This document shows, in pieces, positions 9,552 to 20,885 of a DNA stretch of 64,000 nucleotides (the stretch's first letter is position 1; the number at the start of each line of letters is the position of its first letter). The stretch is from Theristus sp. LFF4_11 (lineage: Eukaryota; Nematoda; Chromadorea; Monhysterida; Xyalidae): positions 61,386 through 125,385 of the forward strand of contig JASANC010002231.1 of the NCBI GenBank assembly GCA_030248135.1, in the 5' to 3' direction. Made by a program: the position numbers and the translations under genes. Under the pieces are notes generated by a model, which was not told the origin of the DNA, did not search any database, and saw nothing but the letters and a program-made list of their open reading frames with translations.

Positions 9552-12500
9552 ATGAATCAAGAAAAGCTGAAGAAACTACAACAGATGCAATCGCAAGTTC
9601 GAACCGGCGGCAAAGTGAGACGGTTTTACTGTTGTTGTTGTTCTCGTTTCGCTCAAGTCGAGGATAACGACGAAGTCAATTGTTTTTCTTTCTTATTTAT
9701 TGCAGGGCACAGCGCGGAGAAAGAAGAAGGTCGTTCACAAGACGGCAGCAACGGACGATAAGAAATTGCAGAGCAACTTGAAAAAGCTTTCAGTCACTAA
9801 TATTCCGGGCATTGAAGAGGTATGCCGTATGCGGTTACTTTCGGTATTGCTCTTGCTCACCGCATTATTGATTCCATTCAAGTTTGGTAAGGTTTAGTGT
9901 AGTGGTCCGTTCATTCATGTGATGCCCATGGTGACGTCGTAGAAGCACATGCTTCACGTCACGTCACAGCTGGCTTCAGCCTTGAATGAGCGAACACTCT
10001 CTGACTGGCACATTGACGCGACGCGAAGTGAACGGCGACAGTGTTTAGTGTTGTGAATGTGAACTGAAACGGAGCATGAATGAAGTGATTTGAGCAAACA
10101 AAATTCTTGATCTATGAATTGGCATTTAATAAACAACAGCGAAACGCTCAGCAAGCGATCCGTGACGCCAAAGCAGCAGCTGTTTCATTTTTTCTTCAGG
10201 TGAACATGATCAAGGACGATGGTACTGTGATCCATTTCAACAATCCGAAAGTGCAAGCGTCCGTTCCAGCAAACACATTCGCCATCAACGGCCACGGCGA
10301 TAATAAACGTAATAAGAGCAAAAAAAGCTGGTTATTTTTGTCTTGAACTGCATTCAGAATTTTCTGATTGCAGCTGTTAGTTGTTACAGTACCATGATTT
10401 GTGAAGTGTGGTGTTGTCACAGATGCCATTAGACGACTCTAGAAAGCTTTAATTTAATTGGACGATTCTGCATTTAACATGCAGCACCTTTTTGCAGTCT
10501 TTCGATGCCATGTTATTGACAATGGTTTGATCGGAAAATTTTGAAAATGGAACACTAAAAAAATACCTACAGGCGAACTCTAAATTATAGGGAATCAGCT
10601 GATTGGCTGGTGATCACGTGATGCATGCTTGCTCTGCAGAACAAATCTAACCAAATAAAAAACCAACAAACAAGTGGCGTTTCGACCTAAGCACAAGACG
10701 CCGAGCAATGGTGGTCTCTTCAGTTGTGCCCATTGCCCAAAAAACTCAATAAAAAACCTCATTTGGAGTAGACTTGAGATTTGTGAATACAATAATGGCA
10801 AAACAAACAAACATGGAATACAGCAATATAATAACATAAAATAAAACAAAATACTATTACTCATTTTTACCAACTTTGTTGTTGTGCCGTTTTGCGGCGC
10901 CCCGGCCTTGATTGTTGGGCGGCGACATCGTTTTCCTTTTCGTCAACACAGCAGCTTGGTTCGACGGATCGGCGCGTGTGCGATTGCTTGGGTGGATTGG
11001 GATCTTGAACTTTCCTGTATTCGACATTGAATCAAAAGCAACCTTCAACAAACAGACAAACTTCAAACCAGAAAGACACTTCAAATCACCGAAAAGATAC
11101 TCCAGTTTTTAACTGGATTGTAATAAACGTGTCAATAAAGTAAACCACACTCTTTATTCATTTTATTCATCAGTCAATCAAAAGAAAATCATCTGTTGCA
11201 AAGCAATAAATTGATCATCGGCATAAATTCCGAACTTGAATAACAGCGATTGATGATTCGATCGAATCCTGAAAAAGTTGCGCATAAGCATTTCCCTTTT
11301 ATAACCATTACCAATCAACCTTGATACAAGTTCCGCACATGAACGCACGAAATCGTCCAATTCCGTGCATATGCGTCCAAATCGAATGGTTTGCCCAAGG
11401 AAAACGCAAGCACCTAATTTTGTGTGAGTGTTAGATTCCGAATGAACCAACTTGTTGACCTTGAATGGGAAGGTGTCAGTCTTGTCAAAAGGTTTAATCG
11501 AAAAGTTATGGTCATTGATTGTGATAGTGAAGTCTAGAAAATCACATTTTTTAGCCATGGCATCACTCGTGAGTTCCAAATTTAATTCTACAGGATAGAT
11601 ATTTTTTGCCATATCCAGAAAATCAGGATTATTGATAAAAAGAACGTCATCAACGTACCGAATTGTGTTTTTCAACATCCTGCAAGCACTTGAGTTTGTT
11701 GTTTGTTTAAGATAGAAGAACTCGATAGCCGACAGTGTGATGTTGGCTATAGTACTGCTGTGTGCACCACCTTGCGGGACACCTTTGATCTGTTGGAACA
11801 CATGACCTGCAAAAGTAACATATGTTTCTGAAACGCTTTCTTCAATGAGAGCCTTGACTTCGTTAATTCGTAAATGGGGGGTGTTTTTTTTGGTTTTGGT
11901 TTTCAAAGTCCGCCCGCCCCCACACCAATGCCAGTACAGATAGCGTGCATCACGTGATCACACCAATCACCTGATTGTCTATAATGTAGGTTTTAGTTCG
12001 ACTGTAAAAAACCGCGTGATTGTGAAAATTTCCAAAAATGGCACTTGTCGCGTTGTCGCACAACAAATCAACAACAAGGCAGTTTTTAATAACAAAAAGA
12101 AAGAAAAGAACGAACGTGCAGAGATCACGGAGATGCTGCCGGGCATTCTGAATCAGCTCGGCGCCGAGTCGCTGACGCATCTGAAGCGACTCGCCAACAA
12201 TGTGACGTCGCAGTTCGGATCGACCGGCGGCGGCCAGGGCGCGCAGGCGGACAGCCAGCAGATGGAGGACGACGACGACGTGCCCGGTTGGTTGGCCGAC
12301 TACGGTAGCTAGCGTGCTCCGGTCTCGACACGATCTTTGTGGAAGCGTCCGTTGGTTATGGGCAACCAAGAGAGATTTTTTCCAAGTTCAATTGGTGCTC
12401 AGCTTTAATGAAGAACTTCAAGAAAAACTCAGTTCAACTGATGTTTTGAGTCATCATCATGCTTCTTCTTAACGATCAGATTGGGTGATCAGAATCAGAA

Positions 12501-13407
12501 CGGTTGATTCAAGATTTTTTTTGCCGTGTGACAATACCGTTGACGGTTGTAGACTGTTATCCATGGACACCGTATTTTGGGATTTGTTTGACAATGCAGT
12601 CTTTGTCTGCTGAGACCGTGAAACCGTTCGAAAACGAATTCACAGCTTCGTTTCTTGCCTTCGATTCACTTCATAATATAAGCAAAACAGAAGCCAGTGG
12701 GACTTTTTATAGCGCGGGTGGCTGATGCTTCATGTAAACTACATAGCTCTTGATAGTTTTTTGCCAAAACGGGCTCAGTGATGAATGTTACAATCCCTAC
12801 CTACATTAGCTGATTCAATTGTGACGAGAAAGGTATTCTGAGAGCTCGCGCTGAGGCAAACTTGTGTTTAGATCGTTCGCAAACTCTTTACCCAATAACG
12901 TGATTTTATTTGTGGATGCTAATGTTGAAATTGAAAGTCAAATGATCAGTTATTTCTTGCAGATTTGGTTGGCGATTTCGACGAACCTTCAAAGCAAGAG
13001 TCTAAATTGGAGGGCGGCGACGTTAATGCAACGCAAGAGGTACCACTCTAATCGGCAGCTGCATTCATTGCCTAAAGGCTTTAAGGCGGAAACGCCATTT
13101 ATTTTTTTGTCCGCTCGCACAGACGTCGTTCTAAATCCCGTGCGCAAACCAATTGTGTCCGTAATTCATTAAGATAGCACACACGACACGATTTCTGAAT
13201 CGCGTGGCCATTTTTTACGTGTCGTGTCCGTGCGTACGCACAACAAACTAATTGTTAAATCCCCTTTTACTGTTTCGTTTATGTTTAATTCGTTTAATGT
13301 TGCAGGTGAGTCCGGGCGAAAACGAAACTGCGGGCACCGACACAGCAGTAGCCCCTCCGCCGGCTAAAGACGACGAGAAAAAGACGGATGAAAATGTGGA
13401 GCCGTGA
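9552..13407 (+). CDS. BTF3: Nascent polypeptide-associated complex subunit beta (BTF3)
   Basis: Six exons join in phase: 9552-9614, 9706-9819, 10200-10308, 12122-12286, 12963-13039 and 13306-13407 (209 codons plus stop). NAC-beta pairs with NAC-alpha at the ribosome exit tunnel and shields nascent chains. The start [20 protein letters not shown] matches the human N-terminus. The ribosome-binding motif [14 protein letters not shown] follows, then the NAC domain: [17 protein letters not shown], then [20 protein letters not shown]. Next come [20 protein letters not shown] and an acidic [17 protein letters not shown]. The C-terminal 50 residues (Ala/Pro/acid-rich) are a lineage-specific extension. 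Exon 4 could be read through to a stop at about 12312, but splicing CCCG|GTTGG to ATTTGG restores the conserved VPDLV. Intron 3 (1.8 kb) contains an antisense reverse transcriptase fragment. Confidence 0.95.
10676..10723 (-). ncRNA. Possible hammerhead-ribozyme core of a Penelope-like element
   Basis: On the minus strand, CTGAAGA (10723-10717) is followed by GACC, a 25-nt loop, GGTC and GAAAC. This fits the hammerhead core CUGANGA, stem II, GAAA. Penelope-like elements are known to carry such motifs in their terminal repeats, and this one lies 3' of the RT ORF. I could not identify the upstream cleavage triplet or a convincing stem III, so activity is doubtful. Confidence 0.35.
11178..11906 (-). 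CDS. Reverse transcriptase, Penelope-like, 5'-truncated
   Basis: This 242-codon open frame encodes the palm and thumb of a reverse transcriptase. Motifs in order are [15 protein letters not shown] (RT block B'), RYVDDVLFI (catalytic YVDD), [10 protein letters not shown] and a thumb with [17 protein letters not shown] and FVRSCAELV...GY. The FLD-x-T block, the K-x-TDTFPF stretch and the R-x-RIC/GY pattern resemble Penelope-like elements more than LINE or LTR polymerases, but the subfamily is an inference. The fingers domain and any GIY-YIG endonuclease are missing. The first methionine codons are inside sequence that should be preceded by RT domains, so this is a fragment. It is antisense to, and within intron 3 of, NAC-beta, and the frame has no interrupting stop, implying recent insertion. 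Confidence 0.8.
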   Translation of the reverse strand: MKTKTKKNTPHLRINEVKALIEESVSETYVTFAGHVFQQIKGVPQGGAHSSTIANITLSAIEFFYLKQTTNSSACRMLKNTIRYVDDVLFINNPDFLDMAKNIYPVELNLELTSDAMAKKCDFLDFTITINDHNFSIKPFDKTDTFPFKVNKLVHSESNTHTKLGACVFLGQTIRFGRICTELDDFVRSCAELVSRLIGNGYKREMLMRNFFRIRSNHQSLLFKFGIYADDQFIALQQMIFF

Positions 13408-15314
13408 CGCGCTGCTGGTGCTGTTGTTGTTGAAAGCAACTGTGGACTTTGTTGATTCGCTCGTTCTTTTTGTGTTGATTGGAAACGCTCTTATATCTAT
13501 GAACGTTGAGTTTTTCCTGCTCATTTTTGCATTATTTTCAAGGTTTTTTGGTTGAATTTAAAAGAAACATATGGATGTTAGGATATTCTCTGTGGCTTCT
13601 GTTTGTTTGGTTTGAATGAGCGTTGAGTTTTTTTGTTGTCTGTTGCTTGTTTCTGAAACGACGATAAATTCATTTTTTTTTAAATTATCATGAGAACACT
13701 TCCTCCGCGTGTATTTTATTTGTTGTCTTACTTCGTTCCGAGAAAAAAATCGTTTCAGCTTTTGGAATGTTTCGTGGATTGCAGTAATGGAATGATTTCT
13801 GATTCAGTTTCTGGTTCGAGTCACGGTTTCAAAATAGTTTGTTGGGTTTCATGAGACTATTGTTCCTCAGCACTGGTTTACAGTTTTTTCAAGAAAAAAA
13901 AACTTCGAGCAAAATATATTTTTGTACCGGTTGCTCTTGTTCGAGTCAAACAAGCACGGGATCGATTGATTGGTGTTGCCTTGTCACATTTCTTCGACTG
14001 TTTGTGGAAGTTCAATTGTAGTCAATTTTTTGTCGTGTTTCTAACTTTTTTTATCAAGCGAAGTATTCAAGCTGTTCAGCGAATTTTTCAAAGTGTCAAC
14101 TGCTTAAAAACTAATCACATTGAAGTTTTTTTTACGTTCGGAAGAATGTCCATTTTGTTCTGTGTATTTCAAATACAACAGACTGTCTATTGTTTTGTTG
14201 TAAAACATTTTCAGTCATTTTGTGCGGAGAAAACTTGTTGATTTGTTTACTTGTTGAGCGGAATCGAAAACTGTCTGTGGAATATCACCGTGCCACAAAA
14301 CCCAATACTGTTGTTTTCGTGAATAAAATATACTGGCGTAAAGCGGTTGTATTGCGGGAAACGGAGGCGTATTGAAGTCAAGACGGTCATGCGTACCAAT
14401 TGCACTGACAGGCTGCTCTTTCTCTGGTGTGTTTTTGTTGCTTAAAAAACGCACTTGTTAGTAAACTGATGTTGTTTGTTTGCATTGCATGATTACTTTC
14501 GTGCTAGTCGACAGAGGCTAGTTCGGCATGTGAGTAGCTCGTTGTACCACAGTTTATAGGCTGTTCATTTCGCCGTGTCATTTTTCTCGAAAAAAAAGCA
14601 ATTCGAATTGCCGCGTACAGACCGGTATTTGTGTGGTCTATTTTCGTGGCATGGCACTGAATGACAGTTCCAAAAGAATTGACTCTAATTAAAGCTAAAT
14701 AGTGCTCATCAGCTGATTGGCTGCGTTTGAATTGAGCAAATTGTTTACGCTGGATAATGCACTCCGCAATGGGACTGCATTTGGAAATGCTGAAGCGCAG
14801 AAGCCGGAAAATCGGTCTCTTGAGTGCGGGGTCATGGATTACGTTCATACCGAAATGTCCGTTTTAGCCTCCGAACAAAGAAGATTGTTTGCACTTCACT
14901 CCCGCTCTATTTCACTGTCTTTCTCGTTGGCGCATGCGCATAGGCTCAGCGAAGCCAAAAAAGAAAAGCGGAAAACGCTTGTTAGTGAGTTTTGCGCTCG
15001 TAATCCTATACAGCCATACATCATACATACATTGTGAGAAGAAAAAACAGGGCATTCAGTGTACTACGGTATCTACCGTGTTCGGTCTCGAGACGATCTT
15101 GTCCTAATTGGCCAAATGTGTCTATTTGCAGGCACGCATTGCTTGTCAAGTCAAGTGAAGTCATTTACCTATCAGAAAGTGTAGACGTTTCTTTTGACGG
15201 CAGTCCACGGTCATTGACACGGCGTGAATGCACGGTGGGATACCGTAATATTGGCAAGCCGCGTAAAGACCGAAAACAACAAACGGAATTCGTTTTGCGC
15301 GATCGCTGGAAATC
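13408..15314. other. Intergenic DNA, nothing assigned
   Basis: T-rich sequence downstream of NAC-beta, including possible 3' UTR (ATTATTTT and AATAAA-like stretches after 13530). A copy of the dispersed TACGGTATCTACCGTGTTCG then GGTCTCGAGACGAT motif lies at 15065-15100. Open frames at 14504-14848 (-) and 14717-15037 (+) overlap each other and show no family features. Confidence 0.5.
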
Positions 15315-18300
15315 ATGCAAACAACAACGCAGTCCGCTGAGACCGGAAGCGCGTCTGGTGGTGGCTCCGCCGCGGCCCCGCCGGCGCCCAGTTCATCATC
15401 GTCCTCGCGAGAACAGTTGCTCACTTTGAAAGGTGCGCGCGCGCTGTTTTAGAGTTGGATTCGTTTGCTTGTGTCGTTTTGCGTGTTTTTCTTGGATTCT
15501 TTGGTGGGTTTTTTGCGTGTTCGGATTGGTGTTTTTTGGCGCATAATGGCTGATGGGAAGAAGACAAAATCCACCGACAGTGACTACTCTGGTTTCAAGT
15601 TGTCAGGTTACTGCGGAAAACTTTTATTTGTTTCTTTTATCTGGCGGTTTGATTCGAAAGACGGTGGATGTGGAGCCATTCGGTTCTTATGTCTGCAACG
15701 GTTCGAGCTTATTTGCAGCAGCAGACAAACAAAAATCGGTTTTTTTCCATCTCGATTTCCAGTGATGCGTTTGACTCGACCCACATTCGGCACGACCTAC
15801 AGTGTACCGACGGAGCAGGGTGATTTTGCACACGACGCGCTGAAAGCGGCACTCGAGCAATCGACGGGGCAAAGCGATCAGTTGGAGCCGCTCAGTAAAG
15901 GCCTGCTGTTGCCGCAGAGCTTTGAGTGCGTGTTTTGGGCTGCTTTGCATTCGCTCTTTCTGTGTTTCATGAGCTGAGCTGATATTGGTTGTGGCTGTGG
16001 ATTTTGTCGGAAAGCTCAGAGGTGAATGGAATTGAAACAGACGATATTTTGTAAGCACCTATTTCGCAATGGAATATTTTCTGGAACGCTGATTGCCGGA
16101 TTACATGGAGATGGACTGGCGCTGTGAAGAGAGAGTGAGCGGGATTGTAAATTTCGTGAATTGGTCGATTGTATGTAAGTTTAGAACACATCGGCTGGTT
16201 TTGCTTTGAGCTCACTTTCACTGATTGGCCGAACCCCAAATCAGCTGTGATTGGCAGTGCACTGAATGCAGCCGTTGAGCGAAAACAAGTTCAACCGTTC
16301 AGTGCACGAATAGAATTAATGGCATTCTTTGACAAATTCCACAGTGTGTTTCTCATTCACCGTTGTACTCACTGTACAGCACGATTTATCTGGGCGAGAC
16401 ATTCACCTTCTACGTGTGCGTGCACAACGACAGTCAACAAACAGCCACCGATGTTGCGCTCAAGGTTCGCGTTTTGATTTTTTGGGTTTTTTAATTGAAA
16501 TCTGTGCACACTACCCGGCTGTATCACCATGAATTTAGCACAGGCAACCAGCAACAGTTGAAATTTTAACTTTGCTCGAATGCCAAGTGCAAACGGATCA
16601 CTTTTCGAGTTTCTTTTTGCGTCTCGTTCGCAGGCCGATTTGCAGACGAGCTCGCAGCGCGCCAGTCTGCCGAACAAACACGGCGAGCCGGTGAACACGC
16701 TGGCGCCGGGCGAGTCGCTCGGTGAGGTGATCTCGTATGAAGTGAAGGAGATCGGACAGCACATGTGCGTTGCGTTGTTTGGGCCGGGTTGTGTTGGTGG
16801 AATGCAGGACGGTGTGTGTGGGTGGGGTACCGTGAAGTGGTACGGCTTACCGCAATGCGGTGCGTGTTGCTGCTGCAATGCGGTGCATGTCACAAACGGG
16901 TGCGGATTGCTGCAATGGGTGTAGTTTACCGCAAGAATCGAGTTTCGTCATTTTCCACTGCACTGCGCCCGCCCCGGTCGCACCACCCACGGTACCCCAC
17001 ATTGTCCTACGAGTGTACTTACCGTTACAGAACTCATTTTTTGTGTGACTAAAATACGATCTTGCATTCATTTTTTACAGTCTTGTGTGCGCCGTCTCTT
17101 ACGTGGCTGCGGACAAAATGTACTTTCGAAAGTTCTTCAAGTTTCCCGTCGCTAAGCCGTTGGATGTGCGAACGAAATTCTACAACGCAGAGGTGAATTC
17201 ACTTGTTCGTTGTGATTGGTATTGTTGCTGGCTACTGAATATTTTAAAAAACATACGCTGTGGGTATATTAGACATTGAATCCCCAACGATAAAGCATTG
17301 CATTTGAGGACACTACAATGACTTACTGCCTGGCATAGAGTCACGGTCAGGTTTTCAGACGGTTCATTTTTCTCTTCTGTAAAAATATTTCTTGACCATC
17401 ACAAAAACCACGAAATATGTGTCGAAAATCAAAGTTTTCCCGTTTGCTGACTTTCGTTTTTCAGCACACCGGTCAGTGCCAGTGTCGCATCGAGGAATAA
17501 CATCAACGACGTACATTTCCTTTTTTTGTTTTTGTTTTTTTTTTCAGTCGGACGACGTGTTCTTCGAGGCGCAAATCCAGAACATCACCGACAACCCGAT
17601 GGTGATGGAACGTGTCGCGTTGGAGCCGTCGAAGTTGTACACGGTCACTGAATTGAACCGATCAACCGTTGAGCAAAATAGTGCAGAGACGTCGAAACAC
17701 AGTGAACAGCCGTACGTCTGGTCGATCGTAAAGTTCTGCTCTGAACACAGTGTACTCGTTTTTGACACAGTCTTGTTGCACGTGCGTGAACAAACAACCG
17801 TGCACACACGATGTCATAGCAGCGCGCGTCTCATGTTGTTTGTGTCTGTGCAACATTTCTGTGCCACAACAAGAGTGCACGGTCTTGAAACGACGACTTT
17901 ACCCAACTTGTCGTTTTCCGACCTGCGCGCGGCACACTGATTTGCTGCTTCTTACTGGTACAACAGCCAATCAGCACGTGTTCAAACAATTAACGGACCG
18001 GCTAGAACCACTTTTACGGTTTTTCTTGTTTTTTTGCAGAGACCTGCAATTTTATTCGCTAAAACACAGCTTGTTTGCACGTTTGCAGCGCCTACGTTGC
18101 GAGCCAGGACGTGCGCCAGTATCTGTACCGTCTGTCGCCCGTGCCCGGCACTCCGTCGCGCAGCTACCGCGGGGTGACGACAATCGGCAAGTTGGACATC
18201 ATTTGGCGGACAGCCATGGGCGAACGCGGCAGACTGCAGACGAGCCAACTGCAGAGAATGGTGCGGTGGCGTTGGGTTTGAAAAGGCCTAGTCTGAAGAC

Positions 18301-19631
18301 AGGGCACCGTAGTAAATAACACGGGAATGTCGCACATTCACACGCACACGCGCGCATCATCGTATTTGCGTAGCCGTGTTTGTTTGTGACTGGAACGTTA
18401 CTGTGTTTAAAGCAGGGTGCGCTGTCTTTGCAGACTAGGGCGCTTTATGTTGGTGCGGTGATGGTGCATGCTAGCATTTGCTGATTGGCGGGTAACTGCA
18501 TTCGAATTTGACTGATTGCGCTGATTGGCTAGGCCAGTGGTTACAAGCGACCAATCAAGAGATGATGACGTTTGCTGATATTATTGTGCGTGTTTTTACT
18601 GTTTTCACGATGCAGGCGCCCGGCTACGGTGACCTTCGTTTGACCGTGGAACGGGTGCCGTCGCAGGTTCGACTGCATGAAGTTTTTGAAATCGTGTGTC
18701 GACTGCACAACTGCTGGTCGGTTTTTGTTTGTTTCGCCAGCGCTGTGTTGTTGTGTTATTGTTGAAATCATTGTTGGCGGTTTAAGAAATTCGCGTGGGC
18801 AGTTCAGTGAGAGTGAATTCGCTGTTTGTGTTTCACTCTTTGAAACCTACACATGCGACCGGGAGGTGTTTTGTGGTGCACATTGACAAAACAATTGAGA
18901 CTCGACAAAAGCAAGCACACCATTGCACATCAACACCATCAAGAAGAAATCGCGTCACTGATGAGGCCACTCCACCCCCTCTTATATGGAATGTTGGTCT
19001 GACCAAAACTACCTGAGAACACGCCATGTCACTTGGTTGATTCGCATTTTAGCCCAAACACTTGCCCCAACGTTCCATGTTTTCCCTTGTGCAGCGAGCG
19101 CGCACTCGACCTCTCGCTGATGATCGACCCAACGCTGCAGCCGTCGCTCGTCTGGTGCAGCGTCTCGAATCGGCGCCTGGGCGTGCTGCCGGCGCAGTGC
19201 ACGCAGGTGAGAGGTGATCACGATGGGGGCGGGGGGGGGTAGATCATCGGAATGATGACTAGAGAAAATAACAAACTGGATAACTGGATGTCTCAAGCTG
19301 ATTTCGGTGCTGAAACGTGAGTGAAAAGTCACTTGATTCGATGTGTGTATGTTATGCCTGCCTGCTTCCCTTACGTGGTGGTGGGAGTATTAGGTACTCC
19401 ACAGAACGCACCGATATTTCGCGATTTTGAATTCCGTTGGAAATGTCGAGTGATCCCAAAAAAAAACGAATAAAAGTAACGGTATTTGTTCACAATTCCC
19501 AGGACATCAACCTCGAGCTGGTGCCGTTGACCGATGGTCTGTTGACGATTTCAGGCATCAGGTTGACAGATGTATTCCTGAAGCGAACGTATGAACATGA
19601 TGAGATTGCGCAGGTGTTTGTTGCCAGATGA
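15315..19631 (+). CDS. TRAPPC13: TRAPP complex subunit 13
   Basis: Ten exons join in phase: 15315-15432, 15763-15925, 16380-16464, 16634-16764, 17081-17192, 17548-17711, 18089-18260, 18616-18716, 19095-19206 and 19503-19631 (428 codons plus stop; the human protein is about 417). TRAPPC13 is a subunit of metazoan TRAPP III, a Rab1 exchange factor for ER-Golgi and autophagy traffic. Diagnostic blocks are [117 protein letters not shown] and [20 protein letters not shown]. The N-terminus (about 35 residues) is Ser/Ala/Gly-rich and not conserved. The exon 6 donor (CAGCC|GTACGT) is inferred from phase. Intron 6 (17712-18088) holds a palindromic CACAGTCTTGTTGCACG-type repeat. Confidence 0.94.
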
Positions 19632-20885
19632 TTGGGTCGGACAGCCAAGCGCTGCCATGACACCGCGAGAGAGGGGTTTGTGGATGTGGGTGGTTTGTTG
19701 TGGATGCACTCTGCGGGGGTTTTGCTCAAAACTGGTGGTTCGGTTAAATTGGAAATTGCGTTTTTTGTGAAATATTATTATTGTGTTGTTGTTTTTCTGT
19801 CATCTTTTTCATTCAAGATCTGCACGCATAGAGAGAACATCAGTTTCATGCGTTTGGTCAGGCCAGGCCGAACTGCAGAGAACCATCATGCAAATTGGTT
19901 AATTTGATGCGGCAATTAGTGAAAATTACTGAAGCGAGCCGAGTCTACCTGGGCAATTCTGAGTTGCCGCATCAATTGAAACAAAAATACACTCTGTGAT
20001 ATACCGTGTTTCTACGTTGCGGGCATTCTCCTGCATTGTTGGTGGTGGTAGTGAAACATTGCAGGAGTATGCACGCAATTGAGAATCAAGGTGTATATGT
20101 TTTTGTTTTTTACTTGTCACTTTTTTATCGTGGAATACAGAGCACCAATTACAGTAGGAAGAACGAATGTATCGTGATTGGTTGAATTCCAACACCCCCT
20201 GTGGCTAAACATGTTTTCCTGCGACTCTGATCCCATTCGTTCGTTCGCGAGCTCTGTATTTATTCTGCGGACAAAGTGACAGGTTTAAACGCACATGCTT
20301 TAGTAACGTAACGTGCACAAGTAAATGATGCAGAATATAAGGATACGGAATGTACAAAATAATGGACATCTGAAATCGTTGAGCAAACTATGAAAATAGT
20401 GAGACACATGGCGTCAAACGTCAAGTACCCATTCAAATAAAATATATTCACAGCCATGATTGGCTGCATCATATTTTGAGCAACAGCAATCAAGTCAGGA
20501 TCGAAAGTGCAGCCAATCAGCGCACAGCAATACGTGCTATTGTCCTGGTGTGAACACGGTGTACTTTGTTGTTATGATGACACGGTAATGTTGCTCATGC
20601 ACCATCACAACGGCGCGCGTGTCAACGTCTGTGTGTGTGTGTGTGTTTGCCTCGTGACTGCGCAACATTGCTGTGTTATAACAGAGCACAGTGCCTTCGT
20701 CCTTCAGACTACACTGAGCATGGACACCACTTTCGCCACGAAACTCGCTTCACTACTAAGTTTTAGTAGCATGTTTCGTAACGACTTCAGTGGCCACGAG
20801 TCCCCGTGACTAGCACTGTCTTAATATAAGACAAATAGGAAGATAACAGCAAAATCGCAATATCAGTATCAGAGCTCTTCAAACT
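19632..20885. other. Convergent intergenic region, TRAPPC13 to LGR
   Basis: The 3' flanks of two genes facing each other. At 20570-20700 a palindromic repeat pairs CACGGTAATGTTGC with the inverse GCAACATTGCTGTGTT around a GT microsatellite; a related copy is at about 5045-5100 and a looser one in TRAPPC13 intron 6. No coding exon is supported. Confidence 0.5.

Larger units (their letters stand above)
10573..12006. mobile_element. MITE halves enclosing a reverse transcriptase fragment
   Basis: The left end (GCGAACTCTAAATTATAGGG, then AATCAGCTGATTGG, GATCACGTGATGCATGC) and the inverted right end (GCATCACGTGATCACACC, then CTATAATG and TTCGACTGT) are the two termini of the MITE seen intact at 22615-22777. 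About 1.3 kb with an RT ORF sits between them. Either a Penelope-like element landed in a MITE or a TIR element acquired RT DNA. It lies in intron 3 of NAC-beta. Confidence 0.7.

Noticed and set aside
12287..12312. NAC-beta ending at a stop shortly after exon 4
   Set aside because: Splicing at CCCG|GTTGG to 12963 restores the conserved VPDLV-x-x-FDE end of the family, in phase with two further exons.
14504..15037. Overlapping ORFs on both strands
   Set aside because: Mutually antisense, without motif, splice or start support.
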